DNA of 62,299 bases, from contig NZ_BMTS01000032.1 in NCBI RefSeq assembly GCF_014649795.1, positions 1 through 62,299 on the forward strand, given 5' to 3'. The DNA is from Streptomyces melanogenes. Its GTDB lineage: Bacteria > Actinomycetota > Actinomycetes > Streptomycetales > Streptomycetaceae. The translations under genes and the position numbers were made by a program. Below the pieces are notes generated by a model, which saw nothing but the letters and a program-made list of their open reading frames with translations, did no database searches and was not told the origin of the DNA. Positions 51,005-59,066 of this stretch are shown here, one piece after another (position 1 is the stretch's first letter; every line of letters starts with the position of its first letter).

Positions 51005-51637
51005 ATGACGAGCCCCACGCCGCCCGCCGAGCCCACCTACGCCGACCGCGTCTACCGCTCCGCCGGCGGTATCGCCGGAGGCGCGGTGCTGCTCGCGCTC
51101 GGTCTCTGGCTCGCCGGGGACGCGATCGTCCGGGGGCACGGCAGCGCCCCCTGGCTGGCCCTGGCAGGCCTGCTCTGCGCCGTGCCGCTGGTCTTCGCGT
51201 TCACCATCCGCCCGGCCGTGTTCGCGGGCGACGACCGGATGCGGATCCGCAACCCGTTCCGCACCATCACCCTGCCGTGGGCGGCGGTCGCAGACGTACG
51301 GGCCGGATACTCCAGCGAGGTGTTCGACCAGAGCGGCACCAAGTACCAGCTGTGGTCCATCCCCGTCTCGCTGCGCCAGCGCAAGCGCGCCGCCCGCGCC
51401 CAGGTGCGCGACTCCGCGTCCGACCCGTACGGCCGCACCTCGCCGACCGCGAGCGCCGACGAGAAGTCCCGGCTCGCGCCCGCCGACCGCACCATCCGCG
51501 AGCTGCGCGAGCTGGCCGAGCGCAACGCCGGGCGCGAGGGCGCGCAGGGCGGGCCGAGCGTGCGCTGGGCCTACGAGGTCATCGCCCCGGCCGCCGCGGG
51601 CGCGGTCCTGCTGACCGTGCTCCTCGCCATCGGCTGA
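51005..51637 (+). CDS. PH-domain membrane protein
   Basis: A 210-aa protein with two N-terminal helices (GGIAGGAVLLALGLWLAG and LALAGLLCAVPLVFAFT), a bacterial PH-like domain (DDRMRIRNPFRTITLPWAAV, YSSEVFDQSGTKYQLWSIPV), a charged stretch and a C-terminal helix. Such proteins are common in Streptomyces with no assigned role. ATG 51005. Confidence 0.8.
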   Translation: MTSPTPPAEPTYADRVYRSAGGIAGGAVLLALGLWLAGDAIVRGHGSAPWLALAGLLCAVPLVFAFTIRPAVFAGDDRMRIRNPFRTITLPWAAVADVRAGYSSEVFDQSGTKYQLWSIPVSLRQRKRAARAQVRDSASDPYGRTSPTASADEKSRLAPADRTIRELRELAERNAGREGAQGGPSVRWAYEVIAPAAAGAVLLTVLLAIG

Positions 51638-51668
51638 GACGCCCGTACGGTACGGGGCCGCCGTCGCG

Positions 51669-52871
51669 TCACGGCGCCCCCGGCCACACAAGCAGCATGT
51701 ACGCGCCCAGCCACGCCGATGACAGCGCTGCCGCGCCCAGCATCAGCGCGGCCACATGGCGGCGCGCCCTGGCCAGCGCCACCGCGAGCGGCAGCAGCAG
51801 CGGGAAGCCCGGGAGCAGGAACCGGGCGCGCGGGAAGTAGACGCCGCCGCTGCCCAGGACGACCAGCAGCAGCACCCCCGAGAAGACCAGCAGCGCCAGG
51901 GGCTGCCGGTCGGCGAGGCAGAGCAGGAACAGCACGCCCGCCAGGATCAGCACGAGCGAGACGACCACCAGGAACAGCGCAGGGAAGCGGTCGTAGACCA
52001 GCAGGGTGCGCAGCTCGCGCAGGGTGTCGGCGCCGCCGTCCCACTCGTTGCGCCACAGCCGCTGGACCGCGAAGTAGCCGTCCCAGCGGCCGAGCCGGAA
52101 CCCGACCCAGGCGACGAACCCGAACCAGCCCAGCGGGGCGAGCAGCGCGCCCGTGAGCGGGCCCCGGACGGGTGCGCCGCGCCACAGCGCGGCCAGGGCC
52201 GCCGCCACGACGGCCGCCGCGACCGCGATGCCGGTGGGCCGGGTCAGCCCCGCCAGCGCGGCCAGCGCCCCGGCCGCCACCCAGCGGCCGGTCAGGACGC
52301 AGTACAGCGACCACGCGGCGAGCGCCGTGAACAGCGATTCGGTGTAGCCCATCCACTGCACGACGCCGACCGGCAGCGCGCCCCACAGGACGGCGAGGAA
52401 GGTCCCGGCGCGCCGCCCGTACAACCGGTCCCCGACCGCGAAGACCCCCCAGGCCGCGGCCGACGAGCAGAGCACCGCGACGACGAGCCCGACGCTCGCG
52501 CGCGAGCCGGGCGTGACGGCGGCGACCGCCTTGACCACGGCCGGGTAGAGCGGGAAGAACGCCAGGTCGTTGTGGTTGAACCGGGTACCGAGCTCGTGGT
52601 CGTAGCCGTGGTCCGCGATGCCGAGGTACCAGTGGGAGTCCCAGGAGGTGGCGAGCGTCGTCCACACGCCGTGGTGCTTCAGGTGCGCCCAGCGGGCCAG
52701 GACGGCGAGGCCGAGCAGCCGTACGGCCAGGTGGCCGAGGAGGGCCGGGGCGGCTCTGGCCGCGGCCCGGGCGAAACGGGAACCGTCCCCGTCGCCCCGC
52801 CCCTGCGGGCGGCGGGCTGCGGGGACGGCACGGGGGCCCGTACGGGCCGCCGGTGAGGTGATCGGGGGCAC
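51669..52871 (-). CDS. PIG-V-like membrane mannosyltransferase
   Basis: A 400-aa polytopic membrane glycosyltransferase of the GT-C fold. After a charged N-terminus come about ten helices; the first loop has SWDSHWYLGIADHGYDHE with acidic residues typical of PIG-V-like enzymes, then FNHNDLAFFPLYPAVVKAV and WMGYTESLFTALAAWSLYCV. It should use polyprenyl-phosphate mannose. AGGAG lies eight bases before GTG 52871. Confidence 0.78.
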   Translation of the reverse strand: MPPITSPAARTGPRAVPAARRPQGRGDGDGSRFARAAARAAPALLGHLAVRLLGLAVLARWAHLKHHGVWTTLATSWDSHWYLGIADHGYDHELGTRFNHNDLAFFPLYPAVVKAVAAVTPGSRASVGLVVAVLCSSAAAWGVFAVGDRLYGRRAGTFLAVLWGALPVGVVQWMGYTESLFTALAAWSLYCVLTGRWVAAGALAALAGLTRPTGIAVAAAVVAAALAALWRGAPVRGPLTGALLAPLGWFGFVAWVGFRLGRWDGYFAVQRLWRNEWDGGADTLRELRTLLVYDRFPALFLVVVSLVLILAGVLFLLCLADRQPLALLVFSGVLLLVVLGSGGVYFPRARFLLPGFPLLLPLAVALARARRHVAALMLGAAALSSAWLGAYMLLVWPGAP

Positions 52872-53030
52872 GGCGGTGCTCCTGGGCTCGGCGAGCGGTT
52901 CCGGGTCACCCTTCCTCGGAAGATCCGGAAAGGGCGCGGGGGGCTGCGCCGGACGCCGTAGGGGATTCACGCTTTCGGGTGCCGAGCCCCGGGCGGGGAG
53001 CGTGTTCCATTCGGCTGCGGACTGTGGTGG

Positions 53031-53134
53031 GTTGCTCGCGCAGTTCCCCGCGCCCCTGGAAGCGCCCCTTCGGGCCGCCCCGGGGATTGCCGCGCAGCGG
53101 CATCTAAGGGGCGCGGGGAACTGCGCGACCAGCC
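53031..53134. repeat. Inverted pair of dispersed repeats, copies 11 and 12
   Basis: Copy 11 (53031-53057) and copy 12 (53107-53134) flank a spacer nearly identical to that at 14125-14174 (CGGGCCGCCC, GGGGATTGCCGCGCAGCGGC). Copy 12 is in the sense of the phosphosugar mutase gene, 28 bp beyond its stop. Confidence 0.9.
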
Positions 53135-53162
53135 ACATACGGCCCGCAGACGAACTCCGGGC

Positions 53163-54815
53163 TCAGATGCCTGCTGCCGCAGCCAAGTCCCGCTTGATCC
53201 CCGCCAGCAGCTCCGTCGCCTTCTCGCGCGCCGCGCCCAGCGCATCCCGCGACGCCACCGGAACCACAACCTCCAGGTAGCACTTGAGCTTCGGCTCCGT
53301 GCCGCTCGGACGGACGATCACCCGCGCGCCTTCGAGGTAGTAGCGCAGACCATCGGTCGGCGGCAGCTCCTCCGTGCCCTCGGTGAGGTCCTCCGCCTTG
53401 GTGACCGCGAGGCCCGCCAGCGCCGTCGGCGTCTTCTCGCGCAGGCGCCGCATCGCGTCGGAGATGACCGACAGGTCCTCGACGCGCACCGACAGCTGGT
53501 CGGTGGCGTGCAGCCCGTGCCGTACGGCCAGGTCGTCCAGGAGGTCCAGGAGCGTGCGCCCCTGCTCCTTCAGGACGGACGCGAGCTCCGCGACGAGCAG
53601 GGCGGCGGTGATGCCGTCCTTGTCGCGTACGCCGTCGGGGTCGACGCAGTAGCCCAGCGCCTCCTCGTACCCGTACCGCAGACCGTCCACGCGGGCGATC
53701 CACTTGAAGCCCGTCAGGGTCTCCTCGTAACCGAGGCCGGCCGCCTCGGCGATCCGGCCGAGCAGCGAGGACGAGACGATCGACTCGGCGAAGACGCCGC
53801 TGACGCCCCGGTCCACCAGGTGCTGGGCGAGCAGCGAGCCGACCTCGTCGCCGCGCAGCATCCGCCAGCCGCCCTCCACCGACGCGTCCGGCACGGCGAC
53901 CGCGCAGCGGTCCGCGTCCGGGTCGTTGGCGATGACGATGTCCGGGTTGACCGCGCGGGCCGCCTCGAAGGCGAGGTCCATCGCGCCCGGCTCCTCCGGG
54001 TTGGGGAACGCCACCGTCGGGAACGCGGGATCCGGGTCGGCCTGCTCGGCCACCAGCGCCGGCGGCGGGAAGCCCGCCCGGGCGAAGGCCGCCGTCAGGA
54101 CGTCCTTGCCGACGCCGTGCATGGCCGTGTAGACGACGCGGGCGGTGCGCGGGGACCCGGGGGTCAGCACCGCGTCCGTACGCGCCAGATATGCCTCCAG
54201 GACCTCCTCGCCCAGTGTCTCCCACCCGTTCTCGGGGCGGGGTACGTCGTTGAGCGAGGCGACCGCCGCGATCTCGGCGGCGATCTCGGCGTCGGCGGGC
54301 GGCACGATCTGCGAGCCGTCGCCGAGGTAGACCTTGTAGCCGTTGTCGCGCGGCGGGTTGTGGCTGGCGGTGACCTCGACGCCGGCGACGGCGCCCAGGT
54401 GCCTTATCGCGTAGGCCAGGACGGGCGTCGGCAGCGGGCGCGGCAGCACCACGGCCTTCAGGCCCGCGCCGGTCATCACGGCGGCCGTGTCGCGCGCGAA
54501 GTCGGCCGACTTGTAGCGCGCGTCGTAGCCGACGACGACCAGGCCGTCGCCCTGGCCCTTCGCCTTCAGGTACGCGGCGAGGCCGGCGGCCGCGCGGATG
54601 ACGACCGAGCGGTTCATCCGCATCGGGCCGGCGCCCAGCTCGCCGCGCAGCCCCGCGGTGCCGAACTGGAGCGTGCCCGCGAAGCGGGCGGCCAGCTCGT
54701 CGAGCTCCTCGTTGTCGATGAGCTTGGCCAGCTCCTCGCGCGTCTCGCCGTCCGGGTCCTCGGCCAGCCAGGCCTTGGCCCGCGCGATCAGGTCCTGCGT
54801 CAGGTCCTGCGTCAC
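53163..54815 (-). CDS. Alpha-D-phosphohexomutase-family enzyme, probable phosphopentomutase role
   Basis: A 550-aa phosphosugar mutase with the phosphoserine loop VEVTASHNPPRDNGYKVY, metal-binding ANDPDADRCAV, sugar-binding DGLRYGYEEALGYCVD and phosphate-binding VRPSGTEPKLK. Such genes are often named phosphomannomutase. This one follows punA by 32 bp under operator 6, so conversion of (deoxy)ribose-1-phosphate to the 5-phosphate fits better; no separate deoB-type gene is in the window. GGAAGGGA precedes GTG 54815. Confidence 0.88.
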   Translation of the reverse strand: MTQDLTQDLIARAKAWLAEDPDGETREELAKLIDNEELDELAARFAGTLQFGTAGLRGELGAGPMRMNRSVVIRAAAGLAAYLKAKGQGDGLVVVGYDARYKSADFARDTAAVMTGAGLKAVVLPRPLPTPVLAYAIRHLGAVAGVEVTASHNPPRDNGYKVYLGDGSQIVPPADAEIAAEIAAVASLNDVPRPENGWETLGEEVLEAYLARTDAVLTPGSPRTARVVYTAMHGVGKDVLTAAFARAGFPPPALVAEQADPDPAFPTVAFPNPEEPGAMDLAFEAARAVNPDIVIANDPDADRCAVAVPDASVEGGWRMLRGDEVGSLLAQHLVDRGVSGVFAESIVSSSLLGRIAEAAGLGYEETLTGFKWIARVDGLRYGYEEALGYCVDPDGVRDKDGITAALLVAELASVLKEQGRTLLDLLDDLAVRHGLHATDQLSVRVEDLSVISDAMRRLREKTPTALAGLAVTKAEDLTEGTEELPPTDGLRYYLEGARVIVRPSGTEPKLKCYLEVVVPVASRDALGAAREKATELLAGIKRDLAAAAGI

Positions 54816-54847
54816 GTCGATGAATCCCTTCCGGGGTCGGATCGGGG

Positions 54848-55672
54848 TCAGATGCGGTCGAGTACCCGGGTCAGCAGCGAACCCATGCGCGCCGCCGAGT
54901 CACGGCCGGCCTGGAGCACCTCTTCGTGGTTGAGGGGCTCGCCGGTCAGGCCTGCGGCCAGGTTGGTGACCAGGGAGATGCCCAGCACCTCGGCGCCGGC
55001 CTCGCGGGCCGCGATGGCCTCCAGGACGGTCGACATGCCGACCAGGTCGCCGCCGAGCACGCGGACCATGTTGATCTCGGCCGGGGTCTCGTAGTGCGGC
55101 CCGGGGAACTGGACGTACACGCCCTCTTCCAGGGACGAGTCGACCTCCTTGCACAGCGCGCGCAGCCGCGGCGAGTACAGGTCGGTCAGGTCGACGAAGT
55201 TGGCGCCGATGATCGGGGACGCGGCCGTCAGGTTGAGGTGGTCGCTGATCAGCACGGGCTGGCCCGGGCGCATGCCCTCGCGCAGACCGCCGCAGCCGTT
55301 GGTGAGGACGACGGTCTTGCAGCCGGCGGCGACGGCGGTGCGCACGCCGTGCGCGACGGCGGCGACGCCGCGGCCCTCGTAGTAGTGCGTACGGCCCAGG
55401 AAGACCAGCGCGCGCTTCTCGCCGATCCGGTACGAGCGGATCTTGCCGCCGTGGCCCTCGACGGCGGGCGGCGGGAAGCCGGGCAGCTCGGTGACCGGGA
55501 ACTCGGCCTCGGGCTCACCGAGCGCGTCGACGGCCGGCGCCCAGCCGGAGCCCATCACGAGGGCGACGTCGTGGGTCTCGGCACCGGTCAGCTCGCGCAG
55601 GCGGGCGGCGGCGGCGTCGGCGGCGGCGTGGGGGTCGCCCTGGATGTTGTCCGGAATAACAGATGCGTTCAC
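54848..55672 (-). CDS. punA: Purine-nucleoside phosphorylase
   Basis: Cleaves inosine, guanosine and their deoxy forms with phosphate. The 274-aa trimeric-class enzyme has VALVMGSGWAPAVDAL, the phosphate-binding FLGRTHYYEG, TNGCGGLREGM, FPGPHYETPAEINMVRVLGG and GMSTVLEAIAAREAG with LVTNLAAGL. GTG 55672 lies seven bases after -10 TACCCT (55685-55680), so the mRNA is probably leaderless. First gene of punA-phosphosugar mutase. Confidence 0.95.
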   Translation of the reverse strand: MNASVIPDNIQGDPHAAADAAAARLRELTGAETHDVALVMGSGWAPAVDALGEPEAEFPVTELPGFPPPAVEGHGGKIRSYRIGEKRALVFLGRTHYYEGRGVAAVAHGVRTAVAAGCKTVVLTNGCGGLREGMRPGQPVLISDHLNLTAASPIIGANFVDLTDLYSPRLRALCKEVDSSLEEGVYVQFPGPHYETPAEINMVRVLGGDLVGMSTVLEAIAAREAGAEVLGISLVTNLAAGLTGEPLNHEEVLQAGRDSAARMGSLLTRVLDRI

Positions 55673-55697
55673 GACGACGAGGGTAACCGCTGGTTCC

Positions 55698-55709
55698 CTA
55701 CGCGCGTAG
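55698..55709. promoter_or_regulatory. Nucleoside-regulon operator 6, before punA
   Basis: Exact CTACGCGCGTAG, 12 bp before the -10-like TACCCT on the minus strand and thus near its -35. Confidence 0.8.
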
Positions 55710-55800
55710 ATGACTGGCGCACAAGGGCGCGATCGTTGTCTTGTCGTTTCCGACAACAGTGCCCACCACGCCGCAGCGATCGCCCCGAAGGGGCGCATTT

Positions 55801-55828
55801 AGGGGCGCGGGGAACTGCGCGCTCAGCC
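55801..55828 (-). repeat. Dispersed 3'-end repeat, copy 13
   Basis: Variant copy (CGCGCTCAGCC instead of CGCGACCAGCC), matching copy 2. It is in the sense of the minus-strand GGCT-like gene, 35 bp beyond its stop. Confidence 0.85.
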
Positions 55829-55863
55829 CGCCACCGGCCCGCAGACAAACGCCGGGCAAAGCG

Positions 55864-56301
55864 TCAGCAGGGGCGCTTGCGCAGTTCCATGACGTAGTCG
55901 TGCGGGGCTCCCGCCGACTCCGCCGCGTCGGCGAGCTCGCCCAGATAACGGGCGGACGGCAGGCCGCCCTCGTACGCGTTCAGCACGTACACCCACGCCG
56001 GCTCCTCCCCGTCCAGCGTGTCCACGCGCACCCGCATGCGGCGGTAGATGTCGAGGCCCACGCCCTCCCAGCGGTCCATGGAGTCCTCGTCGAGCGGCGC
56101 GATGTCGTACAGGGCGACGAACACCTGCGAGCGCGGGGCCTCCACGATCGTGGCGAGCGCGCCCTCCCAGCCCATCTGCTCCCCGCCGAACGTCAGCCGC
56201 CAGCCGTTCAGCCAGCCGGTGCCGCGCAGCGGGGAGTGCGGTGCGCGGCGCGTCATCAGCCGCGGATCCATGTTGCCGGCGTACGCGGCGTAGAGCGACA
56301 T
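55864..56301 (-). CDS. Gamma-glutamylcyclotransferase-like protein
   Basis: A 145-aa GGCT-fold protein: SLYAAYAGNMDPRLMTRRAP resembles the substrate-binding Y-G-S/N loop, and YDIAPLDEDSMDRWEGVGLD resembles the segment that carries the catalytic acid. RMRVRVDTLDGEEPAWVYVL completes the barrel. ATG 56301 is the start. The natural substrate is not clear from context. Confidence 0.82.
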   Translation of the reverse strand: MSLYAAYAGNMDPRLMTRRAPHSPLRGTGWLNGWRLTFGGEQMGWEGALATIVEAPRSQVFVALYDIAPLDEDSMDRWEGVGLDIYRRMRVRVDTLDGEEPAWVYVLNAYEGGLPSARYLGELADAAESAGAPHDYVMELRKRPC

Positions 56302-56453
56302 GGTGTCGAGGGTACGACAGCGGCCCACGGGTGCCCGCGCGAGAATGGCACACGGGTGTGACAGCCGGATGGCGCCCCGGGGGGCGAAGCATCTTGAAGC
56401 GTGCGGGACAATGAGCTACGTACTGCATTCCACAATGCGAGGCGGAACTTTTC

Positions 56454-57893
56454 GTGACCCGGATCGTGATCATCGGTGGCGGACCCGGCGGATACGAGGC
56501 GGCCCTGGTGGGCGCCCAACTCGGCGCGGAGGTGACCGTCGTCGACTGCGACGGTCTGGGCGGGGCGTCGGTGCTCACCGACTGCGTACCGTCGAAGACT
56601 CTGATCGCGACGGCCGAGGTGATGACCACCTTCGACTCTTCGTACGAGGAGTTGGGCATCCTGGTCGCCGACGACACTCCGCCCGAGGAGCAGTCCGCCC
56701 GCGTCGTGGGCGTCGACCTCGGCAAGGTGAACCGCCGTGTGAAGCGCCTCGCGCTCGCCCAGTCCCACGACATCACCGCCTCCGTCACCCGGGCCGGCGC
56801 CCGCGTGCTGCGCGGCCGCGGCAAGCTCGGCGGACCGCAGGGCATCGACGGCACCCGTGACGTCATCGTCACGGCCGCCGACGGCAGCGAGGAGATCCTC
56901 ACCGCCGACGCCGTCCTGATCGCCACCGGCGGGCACCCGCGCGAGATCCCGGACGCGCTGCCGGACGGCGAGCGGATCCTGAACTGGACCCAGGTGTACG
57001 ACCTGGACGAGCTGCCCGAAGAACTGATCGTGGTCGGCTCCGGCGTGACCGGCGCCGAGTTCGCCGGCGCGTACCAGGCGCTCGGCTCCAAGGTCACCCT
57101 CGTCTCGTCCCGCGACCGGGTGCTGCCCGGCGAGGACCCGGACGCGGCCGCCGTCCTGGAGGACGTCTTCCGCCGCCGCGGCATGAACGTGATGGCCCGC
57201 TCCCGCGCCCAGTCCGCCAAGCGCGTCGGCGACCGCGTCGAGGTGACGCTCTCCGACGGCCGCGTCATCAGCGGTACGCACTGCCTGATGGCGGTCGGCG
57301 CGATCCCCAACACCGCCGGGATGAACCTGGAGGAGTCCGGGGTCAAGCTCCTGGAGTCCGGCCACATCTGGACCGACAAGGTCTCGCGCACCAGCTCGCC
57401 GGGCGTCTACGCGGCCGGCGACGTCACCGGCATCTTCGCGCTCGCCTCGGTCGCGGCCATGCAGGGCCGCATCGCGATGTACCACTTCCTGGGCGACGCG
57501 GTGCAGCCGCTCAACCTCAAGACGGTCTCCTCCAACGTCTTCACCGACCCGGAGATCGCCACCGTCGGCTACTCGCAGGCCGACGTCGACGCGGGCAAGA
57601 TCGAGGCCCGGGTCGTCAAGCTGCCGCTGCTGCGCAACCCGCGCGCCAAGATGCAGGGCATCCGGGACGGCTTCGTCAAGATCTTCTGCCGCCCCGGCAC
57701 CGGCATCGTGGTCGGCGGCGTGGTCGTCTCGCCGCGCGCCTCGGAGCTGATCCACCCCATTTCGATCGCGGTCGACAACAACCTGACCGTCGAACAGATC
57801 GCGAACGCCTTCACGGTCTACCCGTCCCTGTCGGGTTCGATCGCCGAGGTGGCACGCCAGCTGCACACGCGCAAGAAGGCCGGAGAGGCGTAA
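56454..57893 (+). CDS. lpdA: NAD(P)H-quinone dehydrogenase, LpdA type
   Basis: A 479-aa flavoprotein disulfide-reductase-family member: VIIGGGPGGYEAALVGAQLG, VVGSGVTGAEFAGAYQALGS, VYAAGDVTGIFALASVAAMQ. The active-site motif, normally C-x4-C, reads GGASVLTDCVPSKT, with the first Cys gone, and the C-terminal His-Glu pair is replaced in VYPSLSGSIAEV. As in mycobacterial LpdA it should reduce quinones rather than lipoamide. GTG 56454. A terminator follows. Confidence 0.88.
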   Translation: MTRIVIIGGGPGGYEAALVGAQLGAEVTVVDCDGLGGASVLTDCVPSKTLIATAEVMTTFDSSYEELGILVADDTPPEEQSARVVGVDLGKVNRRVKRLALAQSHDITASVTRAGARVLRGRGKLGGPQGIDGTRDVIVTAADGSEEILTADAVLIATGGHPREIPDALPDGERILNWTQVYDLDELPEELIVVGSGVTGAEFAGAYQALGSKVTLVSSRDRVLPGEDPDAAAVLEDVFRRRGMNVMARSRAQSAKRVGDRVEVTLSDGRVISGTHCLMAVGAIPNTAGMNLEESGVKLLESGHIWTDKVSRTSSPGVYAAGDVTGIFALASVAAMQGRIAMYHFLGDAVQPLNLKTVSSNVFTDPEIATVGYSQADVDAGKIEARVVKLPLLRNPRAKMQGIRDGFVKIFCRPGTGIVVGGVVVSPRASELIHPISIAVDNNLTVEQIANAFTVYPSLSGSIAEVARQLHTRKKAGEA

Positions 57894-57926
57894 ACCGGCG
57901 CGCGGGAAGCAGTACGGCGCGGGACA

Positions 57927-57946
57927 AGGCGCCCGGGAGGGCGCCT
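57927..57946 (+). terminator. Hairpin after lpdA
   Basis: AGGCGCCC (57927-57934) pairs with GGGCGCCT (57939-57946) around GGGA. Confidence 0.82.
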
Positions 57947-58036
57947 ATACCACTTCGTGGACACCTCTGTGCACACCTTCTGTTATTCGGCGCAAACTGC
58001 TGAAAACAATCGGCCGCTCAGGTTACTGTCAGTTTC

Positions 58037-58993
58037 GTGTTCGCTGCAGAACGTCGCCAATTGATCCTCGAAATGGTGCGTGCCAACGGGGCGGTATCGC
58101 TCCGGGAGCTCGCCCGCGTCGTCCAGACCTCCGAAGTGACCGTACGGCGAGACGTGCGGGCACTGGAGGCCGAAGGACTCCTCGACCGCCGGCACGGCGG
58201 TGCGGTACTGCCGGGCGGGTTCACGCGAGAGTCCGGCTTCCCGCAGAAATCCCATCTCGCGACCGCGGAGAAGACGGCCATCGCCGACCTCGCCGCGGGC
58301 CTCGTCGAAGAGGGCGAGGCCATCGTGGTCGGCGCGGGGACGACCACGCAGGAGCTGGCCCGCCGGCTCGCCCGCGTCCCCGGCCTCACGGTGGTCACCA
58401 ACTCCCTGCTCGTCGCCCAGGCGCTCGCCCACGCCAACCGCGTGGAGGTCGTCATGACCGGGGGCACCCTGCGCGGCTCCAACTACGCGCTCGTGGGCAG
58501 CGGGGCCGAGCAGTCCCTCCAGGGGCTGCGCGTCTCGCGCGCCTTCCTCTCCGGGAGCGGACTGACCGCCGAGCGCGGTCTGTCCACGTCCAACATGCTC
58601 TCGGCGAGCGTGGACCGGGCCCTGGTCCAGGCGGCCGCCGAGGTGGTCGTCCTTGCCGACCACACCAAGCTCGGCACCGACACCATGTTCCAGACGGTGC
58701 CGACGGACGTCATCACGCGCCTGGTCACCGACGAACCCCCCGGTCACGACGACCGGGCGGCCACCGAGCTCCAGGCCCTGGCCGACCAGGGCGTGCAGAT
58801 CGCGGTGGCCGGGACCGGGACCGCCGGTGAGGGCGTCCCGCCGGGGCGCCAGCCCCGCCGGGACGTGCCGCTGCCCGGCCAGCGGCGCAGCCATGTGCCG
58901 GGCGCCGGGCCGCAGTTGCGCAGCGCGGCCTCGCTGGGTGACCAGCAGGGACCCGGAGAGCGGGCGAGAGTGGCCGATCTGCGCCGCCGCTAG
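58037..58993 (+). CDS. DeoR/GlpR-family transcriptional regulator
   Basis: A 318-aa regulator with N-terminal helix-turn-helix (RRQLILEMVRANGAVSLREL, VQTSEVTVRRDVRALEAEGL, RRHGGAVLPGG) and a DeoRC sugar-phosphate sensor (IVVGAGTTTQELARRL, VVTNSLLVAQALA, VVMTGGTLRGSNYALVG, VVVLADHTKLGTDT). A C-terminal extension of about 60 Pro/Arg-rich residues is unusual. GTG 58037. Given its family it is one candidate regulator of the nucleoside genes, but no sequence evidence ties it to the palindrome and its own promoter lacks one. Confidence 0.9.
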   Translation: MFAAERRQLILEMVRANGAVSLRELARVVQTSEVTVRRDVRALEAEGLLDRRHGGAVLPGGFTRESGFPQKSHLATAEKTAIADLAAGLVEEGEAIVVGAGTTTQELARRLARVPGLTVVTNSLLVAQALAHANRVEVVMTGGTLRGSNYALVGSGAEQSLQGLRVSRAFLSGSGLTAERGLSTSNMLSASVDRALVQAAAEVVVLADHTKLGTDTMFQTVPTDVITRLVTDEPPGHDDRAATELQALADQGVQIAVAGTGTAGEGVPPGRQPRRDVPLPGQRRSHVPGAGPQLRSAASLGDQQGPGERARVADLRRR

Positions 58994-59066
58994 ACGGTAT
59001 TCGGCCAGGCGCCGCCGCCCCGGCGGCGGGCGCCGGCGCGGTGGTCGGGGCCCGGCACGGCCTCGG

